A DNA stretch of 64,000 nt from Dichotomocladium elegans (Eukaryota > Mucoromycota > Mucoromycetes > Mucorales > Lichtheimiaceae). Where the stretch lies: the NCBI GenBank assembly GCA_025716815.1, contig JAIXMN010000023.1, forward strand, positions 310,001 to 374,000, read 5' to 3'. How positions within the stretch are numbered: position 1 is the stretch's first letter; each line of letters opens with the position of its first letter. Below are positions 50,708 to 62,473 of this stretch, piece by piece. Below the pieces are notes generated by a model, which searched no databases, was not told where the DNA came from, and saw nothing but the letters and a program-made list of their open reading frames with translations. A program made the translations under genes and the position numbers.

Positions 50708-52907
50708 TTACACCGTAAAAGAGGTAGGATTAAGATCGACCATACCGCCACAGGTTCGCTTCTTATCTGGTTTGAGTGGTACTGGTTTGAGCAAGCTAAC
50801 GAGCGGCACATTAGATTCGGATTCAGTGTTGAAGATATTATCATCATTGGATTTTTGAAGTGCCTCAATCGATCTGAGAGAAACAGCTAGTAATTCCTGC
50901 AAATAAAAAGGCAAGGTCAGACCGTTGTGAAGATAGAATATTGGATCTCACTCCTACCTTCACCATCCAAAAGAATTCAATTACACCTCTCAATGCACTG
51001 CTGTCCGCAAGTTCTGTCGGGATGGCGCATGACTTCACTCGCTCAAAGCTAATAATCTTCCCCATACATTGTGGCTTCATCACCCATAATCGTATCTTGT
51101 CATCTGAAGAAGTATTCAGAGTACGTTGTATAATGCGTATCATTACTTACCGCGTGCACTGATATGGACAAATAGGACTTGTACTTTCTCGATCAAAGCT
51201 TTATCTGCATATGGGTATTTTTCCAGAATCCGCACAATCATTGCATGGCATCCATATGCTCCCTTGACATGATCAAATACGTGGCGATGGCGGTCTGATC
51301 TACCCAGAGCACCGGATGCCTCAAGAAGCAGTATTTCCAGCTTGCTGGTGTGCGCCAATACGATTCCATCCGCGTTGTAGTTCGGTCCATCTTTCCCCTT
51401 GAGTGCCCTTAATTGAGTCTCCCCAACTTTGAAGTCGCACCTCAAGCCGTTAACCGTATGGGCCGCGCATCTTAACAAGGGCCAAATTGCTTCATGGCAA
51501 TATGCTGCCTCGCTATCGGTGATTTGTGTGGTATGCGTAACGTTGTGGATATAATTGGAGCTGATGGATGCAGGATTAGAGAGAGAGAAAGACAAATCAG
51601 ACAAATGCGGACAACGGGAATATACTCACAATTGAAAGAGCATGTGTGAGATGAAAGCAAATGTAGCGCCGTCAACGTCGTGTTCAATAGTGCTTTTAGA
51701 GAATATCATTGCATCACAGCTTGGCGTGCCCTATTAGCTTATAACATAAGTTTTCCACGTACCAGTTCAATATGGTTAATGCCTACATAATCTTTCGAAT
51801 GCAAAACACTCGTAATATATTGTGATATCTGTTTAAACGGAAACGCTGGCGTCTTATCGATCTGATCGATCTGATCGTACAAGTGACCTGGAACATCGTC
51901 TGAGCGCTTGATCCCAACGCCACACTGGATGATTCCAGCTCGTTCCAAGCTATAAAAAGAAGGTATTAGATCACAGGCCCTGGAGATTGCGGACTAAAGA
52001 CATCTTTTGGATACCTATAGAGGTGCGAGTCGGAAAACTCGTTTTCAGCCATGAACTCGGCCCATGTATATATGTTGGACGTGCTGATCTAGTCATTTGA
52101 AATGGATGAATGCATTTCATTCCTAGCTCCCCCCTTGGGGTTACGTCTTCATCGGTGTGGGGGCTCTCGGATTCGTCTGCTTCGTCTTCCTTGTGGTTTT
52201 CAACAGTTGTGTTCGTTGGAAATATCTTTTGGCGCTTACTCGTTTGCTCCAACGTAGCGGCCTCGTCGGCGTAGAAGTGCTGTAACCGTACGTCAGCCGT
52301 TCTTTGAACTGCCAACTCCTTCCAGAAAGTTGTCATAGTCCTTGATTGTAAAAACTGTTACACACCCTTCATATAAGTAAGAGCATCGAGCGATTCGAAA
52401 CAGCTTTTACCCTATATCCCTCGCTCTTGATGGTTTTCGCCCAAATCTTGGGGGGTGAGTCATACGGCTGTCGAATGATGTCTTCAATCGCTTTTTTGAA
52501 CAATTTCTCGCCTTCGATCCGATTGCTGACTCCAGTTTCAAGGAAAATCTCAGGTAGATCGACCGTTTCACCATTCTTAATTGCAGCTCGGATTGTAGTC
52601 CGAAGTTTCTGAAGAGGCGCGAAGCCTGTCATGTTTTGGGAGAAGAAGAAGATGCTCACGTGCATTAATCGCGGAGCGCAATAGTTGCAGTATCTTATCC
52701 TGTATTTTGAATCCCCGTTTATCTTGGCGGAAGAATGCGATGCGTAAATGGGGTTGGTGCAAATAGCAAAACCCGCATTACCGCCTTTTCTTCCATCTTT
52801 TCAGCACAGCGTACGACTTCAAGAACCTGTTCCAACTAAAGTTTGCAGGTTGGTGCTCCTGCATAAAGGCTTACCGTTCGGTTGCCTTTCTGCATTGGAG
52901 TAGGCAT
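50708..52907 (-). CDS. Uncharacterised 11-exon protein with PD-(D/E)XK-like motif
   Basis: Exons on the minus strand: 52907-52875, 52835-52782, 52699-52660, 52625-52411, 52354-52145, 52088-52015, 51949-51763, 51730-51630, 51560-51151, 51103-50958 and 50896-50708, giving 552 residues. All ten junctions agree in frame. The N-terminus is helical (LEQVLEVVRCAEKMEEK); an acidic stretch (EDEADESESPHTDED) precedes TWAEFMAENEFSDSHLYR. About residues 365-390 read NADGIVLAHTSKLEILLLEASG, with D369 and E385-A-S387 spaced as in PD-(D/E)XK nuclease folds, though the usual Lys is replaced by Ser. I recall similar multi-copy proteins in Mucorales but know no function. Exons 1-2 lie in the first copy of a tandem repeat. 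Gene structure is solid; nuclease relation is inference. Confidence 0.75.
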
Positions 52908-53813
52908 GGTGTTGTGTATATTCTGCACGGATTACAGCCGGGTGATTCCAGCTTTTTCCTCATCATGCCAGACAGTATGGTTTCGGGCATCGTAACTGAC
53001 GTGAGTTTCGGCTTGTCTTTTTGCCTGTCTGAGACTTCTTGAAGCGGCACTGCACTGCGCTGCACGGTCCTCACTGCTGGATCTAGTTACGGTAGATGTG
53101 ACCTAGGCTTTACACCGATCTTGTCAATGCGCTCATTGCAGTTACTTTATTATCGCGTTTTATGTAGGGTGCCGCTTTTTGCGGTGCGTGCTGCTTCAAG
53201 AGCCTGTTCCAACTAAAGTTTGCAGGTTGGTGCTCCTGTATAAAGACTTATCATTTGATTGTCTTTTTGCATTGGAGTAGGCATGGTGTTGTGTATATTC
53301 TGCACGGATTACAGCCGGGTGATTCCAGCTTTTTCCTCATCATGCCAGACAGTATGGTTTCGGGCATCGTAACTGACGTGAGTTTCGGCTTGTCTTTTTG
53401 CCTGTCTGAGACTTCTTGAAGCGGCGTTGCACTGCACTACACGGTCCCACTGCTGGATCTAGTTACGGTAGATGTGACCTAGGCTTTACACCGATCATGT
53501 CATTGGGCTCATTGCAATTACTTTATTATCGCGTTTTATGTAGGGTGCCGCTTTTTGCGGTGCGTGCTGCTTCAAGAGCCTGTTCCAACTAAAGTTTGCA
53601 GGTTGGTGCTCCTGTATAAAGACTTATCATTTAATTGTCTTTTTGCATTGGAGTAGGCATGGTGTTGTGTACATTCTGCACGGATTACAGCTGGGTGATT
53701 CCAGCTTTTTCCTCATCATGCCAGACAGTATGGTTTCGGGCATCGTAACTGACGTGAGTTTCGGCTTGTCTTTTTGCCTGTCTGAGACTTCTTGAAGCAG
53801 CACTGCACTGCGT
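52795..53813. repeat. 377-base tandem repeat, two full copies and a partial third
   Basis: Equivalent points (ttcaagaacctgttcc and variants) fall at 52818, 53195 and 53571, so the period is 377 then 376 bases; the third copy breaks off near 53813. Copies are over 90 percent alike by eye. Copy 1 holds exons 1 and 2 of the 552-residue gene with a normal GTAAGC donor after exon 1. Copies 2 and 3 keep an MPTPMQ start but have ATAAGT at the donor position, and copy 3 has a TAA inside the exon, so they are non-coding duplicates of the 5' end and its upstream region. Confidence 0.9.
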
Positions 53814-53989
53814 TCTTCCGGCTGCTCGCACACTTTACAGATGACATTACTTCGCGAGTTGCACGGTATGTATTGGCACACCTTACCATCATACGGCCCC
53901 TCTTCGTACTTGCGCTTATTTTCTCTTACGATCGCAGCAAGACTGTCGATCGAAGTGGACTATTGCCTACAAGTCCGATTTTTTATGGA

Positions 53990-55220
53990 TCTTTGTCCTC
54001 CAAGAGGGGCGAACATGGAATAAGTTTCTATTTTTCCCAAGATGCTACTAGATACAGCTTATATACGCGGAAGGAACTACCTTTCAGGCGAAGTTTTCGA
54101 AATAAAATTGGGGGGGGGTTCGGGTGGTCCGTTGTGGTTGCAATGTAGAAAGTCTTGAGAAGCGTAGACCTGGTTCTTGGCAGTGAGGTATCCCTCGTAA
54201 TCGAGTACGGAAAATGCATGATTTTCGAACTGAGATAGATGCTGCTTGGCCAATGCCACCTCAGGCCGCTCTGCCTTGACTCATTCTCTCAACCTGCGGT
54301 ACCACTTGGTCTTACGTGTATGATGCTGAAGTTGCTTTGTATAGCGGATGAAGAGTTCTAATGAAAGCAATATAACAGGTCCCGTCTGCCAGGATCAACG
54401 GTGACCCACTGGCCTACATGGTCTTCATTCCGGGTTATCTGTGGATTAATGTACTCGGTATCTTCTTTCTGGATCCCAGATCTCTGTCCAAACCAGATTG
54501 CAGGCCATTTATTTTCTTGAACACTGTAACAATGACGTTGTCGGTATGAATAGCCCCACGAAACTGGACCAGCGCGGATCCTTGGGGCTTGAAAGCTTTA
54601 GACTTCAGATTTACAACTCGTCTCCAGTACTCCATATTGCTTATATGAGATTCCATGTAACATGGTTATCACAACCGAAGAGGTGGAAAACATTTGAAAC
54701 CGCGTATCCGATTCTTTTCATAGACGCAAGCGAGCTGAAAGAAAGCGTTGAAATGTTTATCGGGACGGGCCTTGGTGCCGTAACAGATACTCTGATGCTA
54801 GAATTAGTAGTTCCGGAGTATGAGTTCAAAACAGGTTGTTTGATATCGTATGCTTCCTCGACGGGCGATGGCCAACTTGGATCCTGTGGATTCCCGGGTG
54901 ATGGACTCATAAAGATCATGGCGTACTTGATGGGGGTTTAGGCCCCGTGCGATTGATTCCTGCTTGCGGTCGGCTTTTCGCTGACGAAGATTCAGTACGA
55001 CATTGATCATACGCCGAAGCTGTTGTCTAAAGCGCATGTAAACATCATTCATGTAGGCAATACAGGTCTTGGTGCCTTCGTAATATGAGCATTGATGAGA
55101 ATAGCGAAACACCGGCTTTTCGTATCCGGATATCCGAAGGTGCTCATTCTTGTGATGATTAATTAGCTCTCGGATAGGGGCAGTTTCACCTTGTGTGCGA
55201 CGTTCGGCTTTGTTCACCAT
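53990..55220 (-). pseudogene. Decayed Fanzor-like (TnpB-family) transposon protein
   Basis: Fragments in changing frames on the minus strand follow one recognisable order. 55220-54804 is a charged helical N-terminal part (MRFRQQLRRMINVVLNL). 54656-54510 reads WRRVVNLKSKAFKPQGSALV and RGAIHTDNVIVTVFKK. At 54405-54361 is TVDPGRRDLLYCFH, matching the first RuvC-like motif (xDPGxR) of TnpB/Fanzor nucleases, immediately followed by TAG. Then RKTKWYRRLRE, a TGA in frame, AERPEVALAKQH and DYEGYLTAKNQVYAS, and after a frameshift LFRKLRLKGSSFRVYK. Mucorales carry many such proteins. Stops and frameshifts show this copy is dead. No terminal repeats were identified. The C-terminal RuvC motifs and zinc finger were not found with confidence. 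Confidence 0.6.
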
Positions 55221-56834
55221 GGATATTACAATCTACATCACTATGCTCACTGTCTCAGTCAACTTTCTCTTCATCTCCCTTTCCATCCTCCTCATCAGTT
55301 ATTAGATAGAACCCGTGTACATATCTTTTCTATTTTATTGCTTTATATGCCTAACCCCTTCCCTGAAATTCCTATCTCACCATCCTTGCCAGTCCCTTTT
55401 TTCCCCATACGCCCTTGGAGTTGTTTGGTTACCTTCCTTTCAGGATCACGCGAGAGCGGAAGAACTGCGAACAGCTAGCGTTCAAAAATCGCATTAAATA
55501 AAATCGTTTTTGCCTGCTCCAAAGCTCACGAAGGTGCGAGAGAGCGGATAGAGACGCGAGAGTGTATGGCCGAGAGGTTGACAAGCCCATGATAGTCACT
55601 GAATTTGATGAGTGTTGTTAGACTTATGTAACATAGAGTTGAGACCCTACCGCTTTGAAGCATGCCCACCGGATGCAACGCAAAATCGGCTCTAAGACAT
55701 CAACAAAACCATTCTATTTGGCCTACTGTAGACTTCCAAAGCCCCACTACTTGCAAAATTGCTGGTTCGATAGACAAAAACAGCTATTGTTTGAACAGTT
55801 AGAGAATAGGATAAAGTACCTAATTTCTACCCAATGACAACCGGAAAGGATCACGATAATCCAATCTGGGTTACTGCAGCGAATACCGGTAATCGGTTTG
55901 TCGGTGACATTTGCGCGCCTGACAGAACTCAACGGTAAATCAAATGCTGACTGTATTCTCGCAATTAGGGACATACGCAGGATTGCTCAAGCGAGATATA
56001 CTAGGTAAGTATACAGTGTGAGAACAGACGGTCGAGGAGAGTACTTTTTCTCATCGGCGACATAGTAGATAGAGTTAGGACAGCTATGCTCGTCAATGAC
56101 ACGGGTTTGCCCGTCGTGGTAAAAAGAATAATGGTTCATTTCCGAATGTAAGATGTGTATAGGCAAAATCGCGAAAAGCTAGGTACATTGAAAGAGATGA
56201 ATTTGCGTCATCTTATTTCCGTGTATACAACATTAGATTTGTTATATTACGCAGAGAATTTTGGCAGAAGCGCCTTCTATTGTTGCCGTCTGATGACTTC
56301 AAGAATTGGATGGCATGCGACTTTTGATTTGGGAATTTAAACTATTGGAATGCCTGCTTGCGCCAAGTTAATCCTGGGAAATTCCGGCATACGGGGGTGG
56401 CTGAATATGAGAGTCTTTCCTTAATCTTATACCTGGCGCAGATCTATGACGTTGTACATATCCGGTGCACATTCGGCAAAGCAGCCTACATGACCCGGGT
56501 TAACACCACAGCCATTCTATCGCGCATATACACACACATACACACATGTATATATACATATATATATATGTAAATATGTGTGCGTGCGTATGTGTATATG
56601 TTCTACCTTTACATCAGCTGTCGATTCACGTGTATATGCTGTACATTATGTGTGTGAGTGTGGGGATAAGTGTGGGCGAGTTGATAATTTCGTCCAGCTT
56701 TATATGTACACAGAAGTATGAGAGCCCGTCTGAGACTTCTTTTTTTTCCTCCTTCTCTTTTCCCTCTCTCTCTTTTTTACTTTGCTTCTTCTCTGTACTT
56801 CTTGATCTTTCCCAGCCTTTTTCATTTTAGCAAT
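55221..56834. other. AT-rich intergenic stretch, no gene recognised
   Basis: Follows the transposon relic. Short frames (55655-55837 plus, 55747-55974 minus, 56155-56340 plus) show no family features and may be further decay products. Microsatellite-like CA/TA runs at 56527-56575. The last 100 bases are a pyrimidine-rich leader before the small ORF at 56835. Confidence 0.45.
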
Positions 56835-57041
56835 ATGGCGTTACAATATTCGATTATCATACTATTACTGTTCTTGAAATTTGTCACATATATTGTTGCC
56901 AGAGACGAAGACGACGACGAGTGCTGCAAAGAGACGCACATGGTCGACAGCAAGAGCAGCAGTAGTAGCATGGATCTTGGCAGTGATGATCCTCCACTTT
57001 CACGACAACCATCACCTTGGATATACATCGTCTCCTCCTAA
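56835..57041 (+). CDS. Possible small secreted protein, 68 residues
   Basis: Begins with a typical signal-peptide profile, MALQYSIIILLLFLKFVTYI, followed by an acidic patch with adjacent cysteines (RDEDDDECCKE), a serine run and a Pro-rich end. A CT-rich leader of the kind seen before other genes here precedes the ATG (56740-56825). No relative recognised. The opposite strand is also open, so chance cannot be excluded. Confidence 0.35.
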   Translation: MALQYSIIILLLFLKFVTYIVARDEDDDECCKETHMVDSKSSSSSMDLGSDDPPLSRQPSPWIYIVSS

Positions 57042-57534
57042 AGCACATCGTTCGCTTTCACACATCCATTATCACGTGTTGATTTTCGTATCGTCCCTCT
57101 TTTTTTTTGGCCACCATTCTTTCTGTAGTTTCTCTTTAAATATTCCCAAATATGTATCTATATTATACATGTAAACAGCGCCTTTTTCTATGGTGATATG
57201 TTTTTCTGTGTGTGCGTGTTTAGCTTTTTATTTAATTCTATGTACAGAAGCTTTTTCAAAAGAAAAGGGGGGGTTGATAGTGGAAGTAATAACGATAATA
57301 GCAATGATGATAATAATATCACATAGTTTAGACACCATTCATGATCCTTCGGTACAATGCCGAAGTGGCTAGATTTGGCTATGTACTGGAGAAAGTTTCC
57401 CATCCTCTCCCTGTGTGTGTGAAAATGTGTGTGTGCGTGTGTGCAGATGGATACAGGTGGTATTGGGCGTGCCTCCGGTGTAGTGTATGTTACATTGATG
57501 ACTCTGCACATCGGATAGGGACGTGGCAACGAGT
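57042..57534. other. Short intergenic stretch
   Basis: Between the small ORF and the F-box gene stop. Contains GT-rich runs near 57414-57445 and a G-run at 57267-57273. No gene seen. Confidence 0.45.
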
Positions 57535-58388
57535 TTAAATGTTCTCTGCAGGGCGTGCGATGCTTTTAGCGTCATCCCATATCCGAGAGGCCCAAAAGGG
57601 TGGGAGCAGGTCTTGTTGGCAAGCTTGTGGCTTTGGTGGGCACCGGTGTTCGGGTCCAGTGACGTCAATGACCATGTCTCGGGATGCAGGTGAGGTAAGG
57701 ATGTATGGATCTAGCAGATCCACGTCGCACGTGAAAGCACTGGGTATAAGTTGGCGGCAGGAGGGCGAGGTGTCACGGATGGCGTATGTAAACTTCCAGG
57801 CGCACCCATAATAAGCTTCCTCTTCCTCCTGCTGCCCGCACAGAGTCACCCTGGAGTATGCGGCCGAGGTACTGTCGACGGGGACGGGGATGACGCGATG
57901 CTTGTACGAAATGCTGTAGATCCGTTTTGCGCTGCCGACCTTGATCAGCACGGTGCAGCCATCGATCCTTGGAGGCGGCAATGATTTTTGAAGAGTAAGT
58001 GTGGCAGCGGAGGGGTCGAGGGGCGAAAAGACCATTTGGTGAGCGACTTGGTCGCAGTGTGACCACCCAAAATCAATAGGCTTGTGGGCAAGGAGGCCCG
58101 GCTGACAAACCCAGAGCCGCATGGTCACTTGGGATGCGTGCTCAAAGAGAAGAGGCTGTGCGAGAGACCGAAAGAGCTGGCTGACGTGACAGAGGCGGAA
58201 GAGAGTCGTGGTATCCAGAAGAGAGAGGACCATGTCAATTAATTCAACAGGGAGCGTGCTTAGCAGGTTGAGGTTGCTGCAAAAACAAAAAAGTAGAAAA
58301 TACAAAGTCAGCTACATGCAATTGACAGACATGGCCTGTGTCGGCAAGGAAGAGCTCACGTTTCGATTGGAGACGCGGAGAAGGCCAT
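57535..58388 (-). CDS. F-box protein
   Basis: Two exons on the minus strand, 58388-58360 and 58276-57535, giving 256 residues. The short first exon encodes MAFSASPIET; the F-box starts at once after the intron: LLSTLPVELIDMVLSLLDTT, TLFRLCHVSQLFRSLAQPLLF (about residues 13-55). F-boxes bind Skp1 and make the protein a substrate receptor of an SCF ubiquitin ligase. The rest is beta-rich without recognisable WD or LRR repeats, so the substrate module is unknown. CSN2 in this window belongs to the machinery that recycles such ligases, but no specific link is implied. Confidence 0.82.
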
Positions 58389-60000
58389 GATGAGGTGGGA
58401 TACGGAAAGAAAGACTAGAGCAAACAAACGAGGCGTTTATATAGATGTTGTTTCCTAGAGTGCGTCGTGCTCTCTGTGTGCTGCGTCCTATGCTTTTATG
58501 TGTGCGGGGAACCGTTTATCGATAACGATCCACCCGGTCTGATTGGCCAGGTCATTTATTCGACCATGCAGGATGACGGATCCGCAACGGGGGGGGTGCC
58601 TGGAAAAGCAAAAGCAGAAGTTCTTAACGATGCCCGAAATGACATCATTGGCCATAAACTCTATCAATTCCATATCTACACCTGCGAAGCTCCGAATTGG
58701 TTAAGAGCATGCGGACTGAATTGATCCACGAAGCTTCCCTTAGCCGTCCTGACCCTGCGCGTGCACGCATAGGACAGCAGCAGGCAGACGCTTCCTGTGT
58801 GAAAGTGTGTGTTGGGGAGGTAGTAAAAATTCCAATCGATAAGAGTCGCAATTTTTGCAGAAACTAAAAATTGCCCGAGTTGACCGGATCGTATCTTTCA
58901 TCATCTACAAGCAAGCAACTCCTTATTTTCCCACACAGCCCAAACAAGACAAGATAAATTCTACCTTCCCCCTCCCTCCTATGTTATCAGCGCTACTTAT
59001 CTCAGAGTCTATTTTCCTAGGAATTAAGGTTTCTGATACCCTCTCTTTTCACCCCTAAGCAATTTCACAACTCTTGATGCAAATGTCAGACTATCACCCT
59101 GTAACAAGGACATCAACCGCGCTTATCTCTCAAACACACGTTCCCATCTTCAATTTTCCTGACCCCTCTTTTGCTTTGTCAACCACTCTATATTTTTACT
59201 AAAACGATAAGGACCACAATGAGTGCGTGCATGGGCATTCAATGCTTACCTTTGTGAAGGGAACCGGTCGGCATTACATAACCATCACTTAAAAAAATCA
59301 TGTGAATACAATTCGACCGCATCAGCACCCTGATGACGTAGTTTAGTTTGCCCAATGAAAGTCTCTTTCTCTGAATCGGCCCTCTCACGCATAATTATAT
59401 ACTGTATTCTGGCATGTGCGGCCACTAAAATAAAACTGATCGCCTTTAGCTATCAGACCAGCTTGCATTTCTTCCGCAATTGGACTAATAGACGTGTGTT
59501 TGTACTGAGAGAAACAGAAAGGGTGTGTGTGTGTGTGTGTGTGTGTAGGCACATCTGTTGTATTACATACATGTACTGGGGGGGGCGCCGGAAAGGGCCA
59601 CTTTGTCCTTGGCTCTTTGCTTATCGTCCATCGTTTTCTTTTTATACGAGACGTGGTGCCGATAACCAAGATCACTTTTGATTGGTCAATTGTCCGGCAT
59701 TGATAAGATCGGCTTACCCGATATATCCAATTTTCCCACCAAAAACGCATCGATATCGATTATTCCCCCATTCTGTTAGTGGTATATACAATCAGATATA
59801 AGGCTAGAGAAAACGACACAATCCCTCGTGGTGGGATGGATCCCAGATCAGTGGACTACAAGCGTCATTTATCCTCTGGGTGCGTCCTTGTCAGGGCAGG
59901 CGAATGGGCTTTTGTACGGATGATTGCGTGTACGATTGCTAATCGATGGATACGATCAGAAAGTCCGACCCTTTGAGCATATCTTAATTGGGGTTTACAG
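58389..60000. other. Divergent intergenic region, no gene recognised
   Basis: Promoter space for the F-box gene (left) and the trehalose phosphatase gene (right). Contains a GT microsatellite at 59523-59546 and G-runs at 58591-58597 and 59579-59585. Frames seen here have no family features. Confidence 0.5.
59523..59546. repeat. GT microsatellite
   Basis: Twelve uninterrupted GT units. Confidence 0.95.
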
Positions 60001-60008
60001 TATAAAAA
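60001..60008 (+). promoter_or_regulatory. TATA box of the trehalose phosphatase gene
   Basis: TATAAAAA 58 bases upstream of the ATG at 60066, followed by a C-rich leader. Confidence 0.5.
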
Positions 60009-60065
60009 CGGGTTGTTTTTCCTAACGAAACCCTTCCACACACACATCCCCCCTATCCATACCCC

Positions 60066-62473
60066 ATGTCCCGCATCATCCACGTCGCTTATCTCACATC
60101 ATGCATATCTTTCCCATCGACAGCCCACAGCAACATAACCGTACTCCCTCCCTCGCCGCCACAATCGCCGCGACACTATGACACCGAGAGTTTCAAGCTA
60201 GAGAACAACTTGATGTGGCAGCCGGCGTGGCACATGATCATGGGCGCGCAAACATCGCATAGCATCGAACATGTTACTGTTTCTCTCGCCAGCCATCAGC
60301 CCGCCTCTTTCCTCGTTGATTGTAAGTAAAAGGGCATGGAGTTTTCTCGTCGCACCGAACTAACGAAAACAATGCTAAAAAAAAACCCATCCACGACAGA
60401 CCTGGATCCGCTCTTCGAGGGCAACTCGGCGGCGCTTCCAGAGGAGGACGCGTTCCGACACTATTTAAATCTCAATTCCAAGTTTGCAGATCAAGTCATT
60501 GATCAGTACCGATCGGAAGATGATATCAGTATGTAATATGCTCAGCTCGCCCCATCTATAAAAAAAGAAGCAAACAAACTCACACTCTTTCTTCCATCTT
60601 CAGTCTGGTTACATGATTATGCATTGGCCCTGCTGCCAGCCATCCTGCGCCATAGATTGCCCAAAGCCACCATTGCCTTAGCTATTTATGCCCAATTTCC
60701 TACTTTGGACAATCGCATCCCAGGTAACTCAAAAGCCTATTGGCACGGTCTTTGAAAGTCTACTGTTATCTAATCGACTGACTGACAATCACTCAGAACA
60801 TCTCAAGATAATGCAAAGCATGCTTGCAGCCGATCTCCTTGCATTCCAGGTAATCTTATAAATACAACACCGCCCCTTTCTCTTGCTGGTCCTCACCTCT
60901 ATCTCTATTATTCAATTCATCGTAGATGAAGCGTGACATTGACGCCTTCGAGACGTCCTGTGCCGGCCCTATATCCTCTGTCTGTCTCTTGGGTCAATCC
61001 GCCGCCATCCCCCACCAGGCCATACCTCGCTCGATTCGCAATACCACCACATCCACCGCCCGCAGCAGCAGCAGCAGCAGCAGCAGCAAACGCATTGTCC
61101 TCTGCCACGACACAGATCTCTCTCTTGTTCCTCACACAATCGCCGCCATGGATCTCGCCGCTGCCGTTGACCCGTCTCTTGAATTCATCCATATCCGCCC
61201 CTCTTCCAGCTATACCCCCTCGCCTACAACTGCTACTGCAACCATCTCAACCACTTATAGCCACGAGAGCCTTAACCCAGAGACATATCAGCGCTTGCTT
61301 GCCTCTGCCGACGCCACTCTTATTATGGGCCACAACCCTGCCGCGACCGTGGCCGCGCAGGCGTGTCTCTCCTCCTCAACGGCACCGCTCGTGGTATCAA
61401 GTCGATCGCCCCTCTCAGCAAAAGCAACCCTCGTTGTAGATGAAAATGGGCTGGATGCGCACGTTATTGCGGTTGCCGTTGGATCTCCCCGTCGTGACGC
61501 GCTGGATGCCAACGATGCTGCTGCCCGCATGGGCGTTCAGCTCCTAGACTTTGCAAATACGTCAACCCGCAAGACGCCTCTCCTCAACACGACCCTGTTA
61601 TCCCGAGCATATCAACATGCCAAGCGTCGACTGATGCTCTTTGATTATGATGTACGTAAATAGATAATAAGGATACTGCTACTCTCGTCCCACCCCCTCC
61701 ACTCACATGGATCGTGTTTACTATCATAGGGCACACTTGCTCCGATTGTATCGAACCCAGACGATGCCCGACCAACCCCCGCGCTCCTCCACTACCTGCA
61801 GACGCTCTGCAAGGACCCTAGAAACGTGGTGTGGGTGGTGAGCGGCCGCGACCAGGCAACGCTGGAGGCATGGCTCGGGCAAATCAAGGGACTTGGTCTC
61901 AGTGCCGAGCACGGCTCGTTCATGAAGCATCCCGACCAGCAAGCGTGGATTGACATGCTCGCGCAGGCATCGCCGGACATGATGCGGTGGCAGTCACGGG
62001 CGCTTAAGATCTTTTCCGAGTTCACGGCCGAGACGCCCGGCACGGTAGTGGAGCAGAAGAAGGCATCGATCACGTGGCATTACCGGAATGCACTCGATGC
62101 CCAGCAGGCGCTCGCGCAGGTCGAGGCTTGCCACGACCGTCTGGTCGGCCTTCAGGGCGGCGGCGGCGGCGGCGGGATCGATATCCTGCGCGGCAAAATG
62201 AACCTCGAGGTCCGTTCATTGCTTGTCAACAAGGGCCACGTGGTGCGTCGGATTCAGGAAGAGGTCGCAGCGGACTTCATCCTCTGCGCCGGCGATGACC
62301 GGACCGATGAGGACATGTTCCGCGCCCTCGCCAACTACCCCGGTGCTGCGAACTGCGTTCACATTGGACACCAGAACGTTGACACGCTTGCCCAGTCGTC
62401 TATCGAGTCGCCCGAACAGTTCGTCGCCTTCTTGGGTCAACTCTGCTCGCAGCTGAAAAACAGCGCATTGTAA
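60066..62473 (+). CDS. Trehalose-6-phosphate phosphatase with GT20-like N-domain (Tps2 type)
   Basis: Six exons: 60066-60321, 60400-60528, 60604-60723, 60797-60849, 60926-61651 and 61730-62473, giving 675 residues. The N-terminal two thirds is a reduced GT20 domain: LWQPAWHMIMG-like text, WLHDYALALLPAILRHRLP (cf. WVHDYHL of active synthases), LAADLLAFQMKRD; the nucleotide-sugar end motifs (DGMNLV..E) are not seen, so it is probably not a synthase. The C-terminal HAD phosphatase is intact: LFDYDGTLAPI at about 424-433, VVSGRD, KGHVVRRI and GDDRTDEDMF. It hydrolyses trehalose 6-phosphate to trehalose, and the N-domain likely serves assembly in the TPS complex. Intron 5 splits the DxDGT motif between its second Asp and the Gly. 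Confidence 0.9.

Noticed and set aside
52795..53813. CRISPR-like array
   Set aside because: The repeated unit is the whole 377-base period with no short repeat-spacer alternation, and the genome is eukaryotic.
52871..53881. Repeated 66-84-codon minus-strand frames containing SDRQKDKPKLTS
   Set aside because: They arise from the 377-base repeat and overlap exon 1 of the 552-residue gene in another frame; not separate genes.
54498..54941. 147-codon plus-strand frame
   Set aside because: Lies opposite the Fanzor-like fragments on the minus strand, which carry the family motifs.
55700..55800. tRNA-like ggttcgat box
   Set aside because: No matching acceptor stem, D arm or anticodon arm around it.
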